DNA of 11,893 nt from an uncultured Porphyromonadaceae bacterium (GCA_947176355.1 CAMWQY010000052.1:1-11893); one strand, 5' to 3'; numbered from the stretch's first letter, positions 1 to 8,400 are shown. Notes: a model not told the origin generated them from the letters alone. A program made the numbers and translations.

Positions 1-89
1 TAGCCCTGAACATAATCTACAATTTTCAGCCTCGTAAAAGCAAATATAAAGGTTCTGTGGCATCAGAAGCAGAAATGAAACGTCTTTAA
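1..89 (+). CDS. C-terminus of an outer-membrane beta-barrel protein (partial)
   Basis: An open frame enters from the left edge (first full codon at 3) and stops with TAA at 87-89, giving 28 residues that end in SKYKGSVASEAEMKRL. A hydrophobic/aromatic strand (NIIYNF) followed by a basic SKYKG tail ending in KRL is, from memory, how the Bacteroidetes outer-membrane beta-barrel family related to TonB-dependent receptors (Pfam OMP_b-brl_3) ends. The last strand would insert into the outer membrane. It is the only gene on the plus strand and converges on the radical SAM gene with 31 bp between the two stop codons. I see no convincing terminator in that gap. The family call rests on a short tail, so it is tentative; that this is a genuine gene end is somewhat more likely. 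Confidence 0.55.
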   Translation, partial: ALNIIYNFQPRKSKYKGSVASEAEMKRL

Positions 90-120
90 AAACATTGTCA
101 AGTCCTGATTCCGGAACGGA

Positions 121-1011
121 TCAGCGAAGTTCATTCATCAAGAGATTGGTGAATTGATAATTTTTAAGTCCCCATTTTGGGGATACTACCATTTCCGGTG
201 GAGAAGATGCCAAAAATCTTTCAATACAGATATTTCTTGGTATCATCTTGACAATTCTTACGCATAAATCAAGATAGTCCTTTAATGAAAATGGCACTAC
301 ATCAATCTCTCCTTTTTCCCATTTTGATAATAATGGAGTCCCTTTTACTACCTGAAGCTGATGCATCTTTATCGAATCTATAGGCAACAGGCAAGCTTTT
401 CTCACTGAAGCAAGCACATCTTCGTTATTCTCTCCGGGCAAGCCTGCGATTAAATGTAATCCTGTTCTTATTCCTTGATCGTTAAGCCTCTTCGTCGCAT
501 CTTCTACATCATTCCATGTGTGATTGCGGTTGATCAGGTGCAACGTTTCATCCTTTGACGTCTCTGCTCCAATCTCTACTATGACAGGCTTTTCCTTATT
601 AATCTCTGATAATGCCCCTACCAAATCATCTGGAATACAATCAGGTCGGGTCCCAATGATAATCCCTACTACATCCTCTATTTCAATAGCATTCCTATAC
701 ATCTCCTCAAGTATCTTGACGCTCTTACCAAATGTATTTGTATAGCTTTGGAAATATGCAAGATATTTCATCTCCGGATATTTCTTTCGAAAGAATTCCT
801 TCCCCTTCAGAATCTGAGTTTCTACAGAATCTTTCGGTGAGCAATATCCGGGGGTAAAAGATGCATTATTGCAATAAATGCACCCTCCCGTTCCGATACT
901 TCCATCACGGTTAGGACAGGTAAATCCTGCATCAATTGACAGTTTCTGCACCTTGACACCTGGAAATATCTCACCCATATATTCGCTGAAATCCTTGTAG
1001 TAGGGATTCAT
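121..1011 (-). CDS. YhcC-type radical SAM protein (TIGR01212 family)
   Basis: A 296-residue radical SAM enzyme. Near the N-terminus the stretch KLSIDAGFTCPNRDGSIG followed by TGGCIYCNNASF carries three cysteines, C32, C44 and C47, spaced CX11CX2C. This is the atypical 4Fe-4S/SAM-binding motif of the TIGR01212/YhcC group rather than the usual CX3CX2C. GTRPDC and VEIGAET further on are also typical of this group. The substrate of the family is not firmly known to me, so no reaction is assigned. The protein is cytosolic, with no signal or membrane segment. It begins at ATG 1011, 53 bp after the aroC stop, and is probably the last gene of the ybaK-aroC transcript. Length fits the family (about 300 residues). 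HemN-like coproporphyrinogen oxidases share the fold but not this cysteine spacing. Confidence 0.88.
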   Translation of the reverse strand: MNPYYKDFSEYMGEIFPGVKVQKLSIDAGFTCPNRDGSIGTGGCIYCNNASFTPGYCSPKDSVETQILKGKEFFRKKYPEMKYLAYFQSYTNTFGKSVKILEEMYRNAIEIEDVVGIIIGTRPDCIPDDLVGALSEINKEKPVIVEIGAETSKDETLHLINRNHTWNDVEDATKRLNDQGIRTGLHLIAGLPGENNEDVLASVRKACLLPIDSIKMHQLQVVKGTPLLSKWEKGEIDVVPFSLKDYLDLCVRIVKMIPRNICIERFLASSPPEMVVSPKWGLKNYQFTNLLMNELR

Positions 1012-1027
1012 TAGTCAGATCGTTAGT

Positions 1028-1075
1028 AGTTTATAATTAATAGTTTATAGTTAATAGTTTGTCGTTAATAGTTGA
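1028..1075. repeat. 14-bp AT-rich tandem repeat at the aroC 3' end
   Basis: Three 14-bp units follow each other: agtttataattaat (1028-1041), agtttatagttaat (1042-1055) and agtttgtcgttaat (1056-1069), with a partial fourth unit starting at 1070. Units 1 and 2 differ at one position; unit 3 differs at three or four. The third unit contains the aroC stop codon (1065-1067), and the partial unit supplies the last aroC codons. The array fills most of the spacer before the radical SAM gene. Confidence 0.75.
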
Positions 1076-2063
1076 TTGAAAGCATCTCATCCGCCAGCAC
1101 GAGCATAGCCATCGCCTCTACGACAGGCACTGCCCTCAAAGCAACACAAGGGTCATGTCGCCCCTTTCCTTTCAAAATCCTTGCATTTCCCTCTTTGTCT
1201 ACTGTCTCAATATCACGCAGAAGGGTAGGGGTCGGCTTGAAAGCTACCCTGAAGGTTATTGGCATTCCATTAGAAATTCCTCCCTGAATTCCTCCACTAT
1301 GATTTGTAATGGTTTTTATTCGCCCATCTTCTGATGTAAATATGTCGGCGTGTTCCGTTCCATACATTGCGGCAGCCGCAAAACCATCGCCATACTCAAA
1401 GCCTTTTGCTGCGTTGATGCTCATCATAGCTTGTGCCATACGTGCATGCAGTTTGCCAAAAACTGGGTTTCCGATTCCGGATGGAACACCATCTATTATG
1501 CATTCCACTACTCCTCCTACGGAATCGCCACTTTTCATAGCATTCTCCACAACCGATGCAAGTACTTCAGTAGTTCCACTTACCCCACCGATAGTTATGA
1601 CCTTAGCTTGCACGGATACATTCTTCATACAGGGAAGTTGGCGAGCTATTGCTCCACCGATGACCCAGTTTAGTGTTTCTCGTGCAGAAGCTCTTCCTCC
1701 TCCACGTGCTTCATGAAGACCATAGCGCATATCGTATGTGAAGTCGGCATGGTTGGGGCGATAAAGTTGTGCCATCTCTCCGTAGTCACCACTTCGCTGG
1801 TCTGTATTGCGTACGATGAACCCTATGGGCGTGCCAAGAGTGACCATATCATCTGTTAGTCCTGACAATAGTTCCGGAATGTCCTTTTCATTTCGAGCAG
1901 TTACAAGATGACTTTGACCTGGACGTCTTCTTGCTGTCTCGCGCAAGATAATATCCATATCGATCTTTATTCCCCCCGGCATACCGTCAAGGATGCCTCC
2001 CATGGCTTTTCCGTGACTTTCTCCAAAAGTGGTAAGTCTTAAATTGCGTCCAAATGTATTCAT
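1065..2063 (-). CDS. aroC: Chorismate synthase
   Basis: Converts 5-enolpyruvylshikimate-3-phosphate to chorismate, the last step of the shikimate pathway, using reduced FMN in the cytosol. The N-terminus MNTFGRNLRLTTFGESHG carries the first family signature, with H17 matching a catalytic histidine. RPNHADFTY (102-110, H105) and RGGGRASARET (120-130) are the other active-site blocks, and NHSGGIQGGISNG (254-266) and GRHDPC (301-306) form the flavin/substrate region near the C-terminus. At 332 residues it is shorter than the usual 350-360. The loss appears to lie around residues 160-175, where related proteins carry a longer segment containing a CPD motif. The start codon overlaps the ybaK stop in an ATGA, so translation is probably coupled. 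The stop lies inside a 14-bp tandem repeat. Confidence 0.97.
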   Translation of the reverse strand: MNTFGRNLRLTTFGESHGKAMGGILDGMPGGIKIDMDIILRETARRRPGQSHLVTARNEKDIPELLSGLTDDMVTLGTPIGFIVRNTDQRSGDYGEMAQLYRPNHADFTYDMRYGLHEARGGGRASARETLNWVIGGAIARQLPCMKNVSVQAKVITIGGVSGTTEVLASVVENAMKSGDSVGGVVECIIDGVPSGIGNPVFGKLHARMAQAMMSINAAKGFEYGDGFAAAAMYGTEHADIFTSEDGRIKTITNHSGGIQGGISNGMPITFRVAFKPTPTLLRDIETVDKEGNARILKGKGRHDPCVALRAVPVVEAMAMLVLADEMLSINY

Positions 2064-2554
2064 GCTTCCGGGTCTTCTGTAATTTTTACGAATGTTGCCT
2101 GAGCTGCTTTTGCTAAGTCGAGAGGTGAGAGCTTCAGCTGTAGTCCTCGCTGTCCGGCACTGACGTAGACCACATCGAATTCCTGCATCTCTTCACTGAA
2201 ATACGTTGGATAATGCTTCTTCATCCCTATTGATGTGCATCCTCCTCTGATATATCCTGTATTTGGCAGAAGTTCTTTCAGAGGAAGCATCTCAGCCTTC
2301 TTATTCCCGGAAACCTTTGCTGCCAACTTCAGATCTACCTCCCTATTGCCGGCGACAACGCAGACGAAGAGCCCTGTCTTGTCACCACGCAATACGAGTG
2401 TCTTAAACACTTGTTCTATTGGTTCGCCAAGTTCTTCAGCTACATGTTCTGCCGCTAAGTCATCCGGGTCAAATGCGTAAGGCACAAGTTCATATTCTAT
2501 TTTCATCTTGTCAAGCAGACGGGCAGCATTTGTCTTCTGTATCTTGTTATTCAT
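2060..2554 (-). CDS. ybaK: Cys-tRNA(Pro) deacylase, YbaK/EbsC family
   Basis: A 164-residue free-standing trans-editing enzyme that hydrolyses cysteine mis-attached to tRNA(Pro) by prolyl-tRNA synthetase. The YbaK fold spans nearly the whole protein. QVFKTLVLRGD (48-58) contains K51, which matches the essential lysine of the family, and GYIRGGCTSIGMKK with the later QRGLQLKLSP are hallmark blocks of the bacterial YbaK/EbsC group. The length is normal (about 155-165). ATG at 2554 is the first start that retains the conserved N-terminal KTNAARLLDK. The gene overlaps aroC by 4 bp and lies 231 bp after rho, with a hairpin 25 nt before its start. The relative ProXp-ala is less likely because of the GGCTSIG signature. 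Confidence 0.93.
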   Translation of the reverse strand: MNNKIQKTNAARLLDKMKIEYELVPYAFDPDDLAAEHVAEELGEPIEQVFKTLVLRGDKTGLFVCVVAGNREVDLKLAAKVSGNKKAEMLPLKELLPNTGYIRGGCTSIGMKKHYPTYFSEEMQEFDVVYVSAGQRGLQLKLSPLDLAKAAQATFVKITEDPEA

Positions 2555-2579
2555 AATTAAATCCGATATATTTCATAAA

Positions 2580-2609
2580 GGGCAAGACCGAAAAATCTCT
2601 GTCCTGCCC
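2580..2609 (-). terminator. Hairpin between rho and ybaK, possible terminator
   Basis: On the minus strand GGGCAGGAC and GTCTTGCCC form a 9-bp stem with one G-U pair and a 12-nt loop, followed by TTTATGAAAT. On the plus strand the G-U position becomes an A-C mismatch, so the structure favours RNA read in the rho-to-ybaK direction. The U tract is short and the stem lies 176 nt past the rho stop and 25 nt before the ybaK start, so it could be a weak rho terminator or a structured ybaK leader. Confidence 0.5.
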
Positions 2610-2621
2610 ATATAATTCTAA

Positions 2622-2678
2622 GAAAAGAATCATTAAGAATAAAAAGAATCAATAAGAATAAAAAGAATCATTAAGAGA
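2622..2678. repeat. 19-bp tandem repeat, three copies
   Basis: Three contiguous 19-bp units, gaaaagaatcattaagaat (2622-2640), aaaaagaatcaataagaat (2641-2659) and aaaaagaatcattaagaga (2660-2678), differ by one to three bases. They lie in the rho-ybaK spacer and encode nothing evident. On the transcribed strand they read as pyrimidine-rich runs of TTCTTTTT type. Confidence 0.85.
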
Positions 2679-2724
2679 AAGAATAATTTTAAATGCAAAA
2701 TATCAATCGCAAAAAAATATAATT

Positions 2725-2766
2725 AATTCTCAATTCTAAATTCTCAATTCTAAATTCTCTATTATT
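2725..2766. repeat. 14-bp tandem repeat just downstream of rho
   Basis: The unit aattctcaattcta occurs twice exactly (2725-2738 and 2739-2752) and a third, diverged copy begins aattctct at 2753. The array begins close behind the rho stop. The 18-nt word aattctaaattctcaatt at 2732-2749 recurs exactly in the lysC-lysA spacer at 9886-9903. Confidence 0.85.
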
Positions 2767-2777
2767 TCTCAATTATT

Positions 2778-2810
2778 CAAAATTATCACTTGTCCATAGT
2801 CACAAGCAAT
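2778..2810 (-). promoter_or_regulatory. Weak candidate promoter for ybaK-aroC
   Basis: A TAATTTTG box (2778-2785) directly follows the rho stop codon on the minus strand and matches the Bacteroidetes -7 consensus TAnnTTTG. The upstream box is poor: ATTG at 2807-2810 with a 21-nt spacer rather than TTTG. If it is used, the ybaK leader would be over 200 nt long and include both repeats and the hairpin. It may be chance in AT-rich DNA. Confidence 0.25.
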
Positions 2811-5068
2811 TCCTCATTAGTCCGAGTCAGCTCCATTCTCTTTCTGATAAACTCCATAGCTTCCAGCGAAGTCATGTCTCCGAGGAAATTACGAAGCACC
2901 CACATGCGGTTGAGTACTTCTTCGCTAAGCAGAAGATCGTCTCTACGTGTAGAAGAAGCAATGATATCTACTGCCGGGAAGATTCGCTTGTTGCTTAGCT
3001 TGCGGTCAAGCTGAAGCTCCATGTTGCCGGTTCCCTTGAATTCCTCAAAAATCACCTCGTCCATTTTACTTGATGTCTCTGTAAGGGCAGTGGCGATGAT
3101 GGTCAGCGATCCTCCATGTTCGATGTTACGAGCGGCACCAAAGAAACGTTTCGGTTTCTGAAGTGCATTTGCATCGACACCACCTGATAGAATCTTACCA
3201 CTTGCCGGACTTACAGTGTTGTACGCTCGTGCCAGGCGAGTGATGGAGTCAAGCATGATTACTACATCATGTCCACTCTCAACGAGTCGTTTTGCCTTTT
3301 CAAGAACTATTCCTGCAATCTTTACGTGTCGCTCCGCAGGCTCATCAAATGTGGAAGCTATCACTTCCGCATTAACACTGCGGGCCATATCTGTCACTTC
3401 CTCGGGTCGCTCATCTATCAGGAGCATGATGATATATGTCTCAGGATGGTTTTCTGCTATTGCATTTGCAATGTCCTTGAGAAGTATTGTCTTACCTGTC
3501 TTTGGGGGAGCCACAATAAGTGCTCGTTGTCCTTTGCCGATAGGGGCAAACATATCTACAACTCGAGTTGATATATTAGTTGTCTTTCCTCCAGTCAAAT
3601 TGAATTTCTCGTCCGGGAAAAGCGGTACAAGATGTTCGAATGGTATTCTATCGCGTACTACTTCCGGAGCAAGACCGTTTATGCTCAATACCTTGCAAAG
3701 AGGATAATATTTTTCTCCTTCTCGCGGCGGACGTATGGCACATTCCACTACGTCGCCAGACTTCAATCCATATTCCTTGATTTGTATTTGGGATACGTAC
3801 ACATCGTCAGGAGAAGCAAGATAATTGTAGTCGCTTGATCTCAAGAATCCAAATCCTTCTGGCATTATTTCAAGCACTCCGTATGCATTCAGGATGCCGT
3901 CGAAGTCAAACATAGTCTCAGCCTGCATCATCTGGCGACGCTGTTGTTGCATCAATTTGCGCTCCAATGCGCGCTGCCGTTTTGTAAGATGCTTGTTACC
4001 CTGATTATTGCCAAAATTATTGGGCATCAAGTTGGCTTTGGTAAATTGTGAATTTGCACCCGGTTCGGCTATGATGATTGGTGCCTGTGGTTCCACTTGG
4101 GCATTGTTGTCAGTAACAGCAGTCACTACTTCTTGAACTGGCACTGGCTCACTCTCCGGAACACTCTGATCAAATATATTGGGTTCCTGCTGATCTTGAC
4201 TGTTTCTTGGCTTAAATGTGCGTCCTTTTGATTTTCCGAAGAATGAATCAAAGCCATCATTCTTATGATTCTGGAAATCACGTTTCTGTTGTTGTTTTTG
4301 TTTTGGTTCTTCCTTTTTGGCAGCAGAATCAATATTATTTTCTGCTGTGGTTGTTTCCGCATTTTCCGAAGATTCCGTTTCCGGCTTTTCTGATAAATTC
4401 TCTGCAGTCAGGTTTGATGATGTTTCTATTACAGCAGGAAGATTTTCGTTTTGCTTAGCATTTTTCTTTGCTCCCGGCTTTCTCCCCCTTTTCTTTGGTT
4501 GGGGCGTATCTGTTTTTTTTGTTTCTGGAGTTTCCGGGGTTACAGTTGTGGCCGATGTTTCAGTATCAACTTTTGCTTGATCCTCTGCTTCCTTCTGGGC
4601 TTGCAATGCAGCAAGCTCTGCTTTTGACTTTCTTCCTCTTTTCTTGGGAGCAGGTGCTTCTTCTACTTTTGGAGCAGTATTGGCGTTATTGTCAGCCTTG
4701 ATTTCAGCCTTCTTGTTGGCGTTTTTATTTTTCTTGGATTCTTTTTTATTTTCAGAATCTTTTTTATCTTCTATTGCTTCAGTCTCAACCTTTATTTCTG
4801 ATGCTTTTGCCTTCGGTTTGCGACCTCTTTTCTTTGGCTCTTCCTGTACTTCGGTGGTAGTGGTAGCTTCTTTTTTCTTTGAGCCTTTACGCTTTCGTTC
4901 TTCCACCTGGGATGCAACTTCTTTGGCTGTGTCTACTGCCATTTTATCTATCATCTCAAATGCGAGATCCTGCTTTTCCATTGTTGAAGGATTGGGTATG
5001 CCAATTTCTTCTGCCCTTTTATGCAGTCGATCTTCATCCCACGACATCAATTCATCAAATGCTATCAT
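2786..5068 (-). CDS. rho: Transcription termination factor Rho with large disordered insert
   Basis: A hexameric RNA-dependent ATPase and helicase that ends transcription of untranslated RNA. Residues 1-45 form the Rho_N helical domain. About 50-385 is low-complexity sequence rich in K, E, A, T, Q and N with three PKKRGRK motifs (78-84, 141-147, 191-197) and a basic [15 protein letters not shown] stretch before the folded part. The cold-shock-like RNA-binding domain ([14 protein letters not shown]) follows at about 388-465. The motor has Walker A APPKTGKT (520-527), DERPEE (552-557), Walker [11 protein letters not shown] with D607, the Q-loop region [13 protein letters not shown] (631-643) and the R-loop KGTGN (678-682). 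At 760 residues it is far longer than E. coli Rho (419); the excess is the insert. Large inserts are known in Bacteroides Rho, where the disordered region has been linked to phase separation. The gene has its own promoter and a long leader, which would suit autoregulation. Confidence 0.97.
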   Translation of the reverse strand: MIAFDELMSWDEDRLHKRAEEIGIPNPSTMEKQDLAFEMIDKMAVDTAKEVASQVEERKRKGSKKKEATTTTEVQEEPKKRGRKPKAKASEIKVETEAIEDKKDSENKKESKKNKNANKKAEIKADNNANTAPKVEEAPAPKKRGRKSKAELAALQAQKEAEDQAKVDTETSATTVTPETPETKKTDTPQPKKRGRKPGAKKNAKQNENLPAVIETSSNLTAENLSEKPETESSENAETTTAENNIDSAAKKEEPKQKQQQKRDFQNHKNDGFDSFFGKSKGRTFKPRNSQDQQEPNIFDQSVPESEPVPVQEVVTAVTDNNAQVEPQAPIIIAEPGANSQFTKANLMPNNFGNNQGNKHLTKRQRALERKLMQQQRRQMMQAETMFDFDGILNAYGVLEIMPEGFGFLRSSDYNYLASPDDVYVSQIQIKEYGLKSGDVVECAIRPPREGEKYYPLCKVLSINGLAPEVVRDRIPFEHLVPLFPDEKFNLTGGKTTNISTRVVDMFAPIGKGQRALIVAPPKTGKTILLKDIANAIAENHPETYIIMLLIDERPEEVTDMARSVNAEVIASTFDEPAERHVKIAGIVLEKAKRLVESGHDVVIMLDSITRLARAYNTVSPASGKILSGGVDANALQKPKRFFGAARNIEHGGSLTIIATALTETSSKMDEVIFEEFKGTGNMELQLDRKLSNKRIFPAVDIIASSTRRDDLLLSEEVLNRMWVLRNFLGDMTSLEAMEFIRKRMELTRTNEELLVTMDK

Positions 5069-5238
5069 ATTTTGTGTTTTGGGGTCTACCTCAAACCAAT
5101 GTATTTGTATTAAGGTATATACGTTTATATAGGTTTTAGGGGAATTTCTTGAGTAAATATTCGATTTATTTTGATTATTTCTTAGCCAAATTACTCTATT
5201 CCTTGACTAATTTTTTTCGAATTTTCTCGTTTCAGTCA
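5069..5238 (-). promoter_or_regulatory. Long 5' leader of rho
   Basis: About 160 nt separate the predicted rho transcription start (a few bases below 5239) from ATG 5068. It is very AT-rich, contains no ATG on the transcribed strand, and so has no evident ATG-started leader peptide. A small stem (TTTGAGG with CCCCAAA, loop TAGA, one mismatch) lies at 5078-5095, shortly before the start codon. Leaders of this kind allow Rho to terminate its own transcript in other bacteria; that function here is inferred. Confidence 0.4.
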
Positions 5239-5270
5239 CAAAATTACTAAAAAAAAATAATCTACACAAA
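5239..5270 (-). promoter_or_regulatory. rho promoter, Bacteroidetes type
   Basis: On the minus strand TTTG (5267-5270) and TAATTTTG (5239-5246) are separated by 20 nt, matching the Bacteroidetes -33/-7 consensus TTTG and TAnnTTTG. The spacer is T-rich. It lies between the carB terminator and rho, so rho is transcribed independently of carB. Confidence 0.75.
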
Positions 5271-5287
5271 AAATCATTTATTAAATT

Positions 5288-5327
5288 TAAGTAAAAAATA
5301 AAGACCCCCGATGCTTCGGAGGTCCTT
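5288..5327 (-). terminator. Intrinsic terminator of carB
   Basis: On the minus strand a 12-bp stem (5316-5327 paired with 5300-5311, loop AGCA) contains two G-U pairs and no mismatch, with a GC-rich core GACCTCCG/CGGGGGTC. It is followed by TATTTTTTACTT. Read on the plus strand the stem has mismatches, so it acts for leftward transcription. It ends 84 nt past the carB stop and about 18 bp before the rho -33 box. Confidence 0.88.
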
Positions 5328-5365
5328 ATTCTATATAAAGCTTATTGCAATTTGTTGTGTATTAA

Positions 5366-5413
5366 GAGATTAAATAAATAAACACCTAAACGATTAAACT
5401 CTTATTTAATCTC
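5366..5413. repeat. Perfect 12-bp inverted repeat across the carB stop
   Basis: The arms gagattaaataa (5366-5377) and ttatttaatctc (5402-5413) are exact reverse complements around a 24-nt loop. The right arm covers two bases of the carB stop codon (5412-5414). A related gattaaactc lies in the loop. The arms are AT-rich and no T tract follows, so it is not an obvious terminator; the real one lies 40 nt further on. Confidence 0.65.
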
Positions 5414-8400
5414 AATACTCCTGCCATGCAGTGATGCCGATGCTTTCTACCGGACGCGCTACAAACGCCTTTATGAAAGCCAGCGCTAAGCGCGCATTGG
5501 TCATCAGAGGTATGTTATGGTCGATTGCTGCTCGGCGTATTTTGTAGCCGTTTGTCAATTCTCGTTTTGTATGGTTCTTCGGTATATTGATGACTAAGTC
5601 TACCTTGTGGTCGGCTATCACGTCGAGCACTGAGATTCCTTCTTCATCTGGCCAACATACCTGAGTAGCTTTCACACCATTCTGCATCAAGTAGATATAT
5701 GTGCCCGGAGTGGCATATATTGGAATATTCTTGCTCTGAAGCAGACGGCAAGCCTCGAGCATATTGACTTTTGCCTTGGGATCTCCTGAACTTACGAGCA
5801 CTCCCTTTTCCGGTACATGGTGTCCTACTGAGATCAGCGCGTTGAGAAGAGCTTCGTCGAAGTCTTTACCAAGACATCCTACTTCACCCGTTGAAGACAT
5901 GTCTACGCCAAGCACTGGGTCAGCTTTATGCAGACGTGCAAATGAGAACTGAGATGCCTTTACTCCGATATAGTTGATGTCGAATGTAGATGTGTCTATT
6001 ACTGCAGGCTTTTCTCCAAGCATGATGCGAGTAGCTGTGTCGATGAAGTTCTTCTTGAGAACCTTGCTGACGAACGGGAACGAACGTGATGCGCGGAGGT
6101 TACACTCAATCACTTTCACATAGTTGTCCTTTGCAAGATATTGAATGTTGAACGGACCTGATATGTTGAGAGCTTCAGCAATTTGCGCGCTGATGCGTTT
6201 GATGCGTCGTGCAGTTGTCATATAGATTCGCTGAGCAGGGAAGACAAGGGTTGCGTCGCCTGAGTGGACTCCCGCATATTCTACGTGTTCAGAAATTGCG
6301 TATTCCACTATCTTGCCGTTTCTTGCCACTGCATCAAATTCGATTTCCTTTGTGTTCTCCAAGAATTCAGATATCACGACAGGATATTCCTTTGATACCT
6401 TAGTTGCCTGTCCTAGGAATTCATGCATCTGTTCGTAGTCGTAGCATACGTTCATGGCAGCTCCGGAGAGTACGTAGCTCGGGCGGATAAGCACGGGGAA
6501 TCCCACTTCCTCTACAAACTTATGGATTTCTTCTTCAGTGGTAAGTTCCTTCCATCTTGGCTGGTCGATGCCAAGCTGATCGAGCATAGCTGAAAATTTG
6601 TGGCGGTTTTCTGCCCTGTCGATGGAGATTGGAGAAGTACCGAGCACCGGGACATGGCTTCTATAAAGCTTCATAGCCAAGTTGTTTGGTATCTGTCCTC
6701 CAACGCTGACAATCACACCATACGGAGTTTCAAGGTCGATGATATCCATCACTCTCTCGAAGCTAAGCTCATCGAAGTATAGACGGTCACACATGTCGTA
6801 GTCTGTCGATACAGTCTCCGGATTGTAGTTGATCATGACTGCCTTGTATCCAAGCTTGCGGCATGTGGTAGCAGCATTCACTGAACACCAGTCAAACTCC
6901 ACTGAGCTGCCGATACGGTAAGCACCTGAACCCAGAACGATGATGTTGTTGCGGGCATTAAATTCGTATGGGATGGAATTCTCAGTGGCTCCGTATGTGA
7001 CGTAGAGATAGTTTGTCAGTTCCGGATATTCTGAAGCCACTGTATTGATTCGGCGCACAAATGGAGTGACGTTCAGTTCCTTTCTGCGGTTTCTTACTTT
7101 CAGCATCTCTGCCTCCATGTTGCCTGAAGGATTTTCCACAAGTCGTGCAATCTGGAAGTCCGAGAATCCAAGTTTCTTTGCTTCAAGCAAGGTTTCACGA
7201 TCAAGATCGGCTATGCTGCCTCCTCGCTCTTTGAGTTTATTGGCGAATTTTACGATATTATTGAGTCGATCGATAAACCATATATCGATCTTTGTCAAAT
7301 CAGCTACTTTTTCAGGTGAATATCCTTCTTCGAGCGCCTGTGCTATGGCAAATATACGTGAATCGGTCGGGTGGGTGAGGGCATGTTCAAGGTCGTCTAC
7401 ATGGAAGTCGTTGTTGCCTACAAAGCCATGCATGCCCTGGCCGATCATACGGAGACCTTTCTGCATGATTTCCTCAAACGACTTGCCTATCGACATGATT
7501 TCTCCCACTGATTTCATGGAGCTGCCGATTTCTCGGTCTACTCCGACGAATTTAGAAAGGTCCCAACGAGGAATCTTTACAATCATATAGTCTACCGATG
7601 GGGCTTTGGCAGCTGAATTAGGTGTGCCGGGCTCTCCGATTTGGTCTAAGGTATAGCCTAATGCAAGCTTCGCTGCTACGAATGCCAATGGATATCCGGA
7701 TGCTTTTGATGCCAATGCTGATGAGCGGCTTAGGCGCGCATTGATCTCGATGATTCTATAGTCGTTAGTCTCTGCGTTGAAGGCATACTGGATATTGCAT
7801 TCGCCTACTATGCCGATGTGACGCACCACCTTTGTTGCTATATCCTCAAGCATCTTGATCTGCTCTGGCTTGAGAGATACGATGGGAGCAACTACGATAC
7901 TTTCACCGGTGTGGATGCCAAGTGGGTCGAAGTTCTCCATCGGTACTACTGTGAAGCATAGGTCATTCTTGTCGCGGATCACTTCAAACTCAATTTCTTT
8001 CCAACCCTTGAGTGATTCTTCTACGAGAATTTGGCGAGAGTAGGCGAGGGCGCTTTCGCAATGTTTGATGAATTCTTCGTCATTGTTGCAGATGCCTGAG
8101 CCCAGGCCTCCGAGTGCATAGCCCGAACGCACCATCACAGGATACCCGATTCTGTGAGCTACAGCTATGGCGTCTTCAAGATTCTCCACTGCCTGCGAAA
8201 CCGGGGTCTTAATGTCGATTTCGTCAAGTTTTTTCACGAAGAGATCCCTGTCTTCTGTGATCATGATGGCTTCGACTGAAGTGCCGAGTACTTTCACTCC
8301 GTATTTCTCAAGGGTTCCGTCAAGATAAAGCTGAGTGCCGCAGTTGAGAGCTGTCTGTCCGCCGAATGCAAGCAGGATGCCGTCCGGTCGCTCTTTCTTG

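Noticed and set aside
90..120. Bidirectional terminator between the convergent genes at the left edge
   Set aside because: Only the 8-bp palindrome ttccggaa is present, with no loop-forming stem and no T tract.
1309..1716. Plus-strand frame opposite aroC
   Set aside because: It is a shadow of the chorismate synthase frame, has no recognisable domain and lies over conserved catalytic codons.
2622..2766. Tandem repeats as a CRISPR array
   Set aside because: The units are contiguous 14- and 19-bp repeats with no unique spacers, and there are no cas genes.
4216..5132. Long plus-strand open frames opposite the Rho insert
   Set aside because: They mirror the lysine/glutamate-rich insert, giving artificial F/S/L-rich proteins with no promoter or family resemblance; the minus frame has clear Rho domains.
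7045..7590. Plus-strand frame of 181 codons opposite carB
   Set aside because: It is serine-rich antisense of a well-conserved CarB segment, with no promoter or homology visible.
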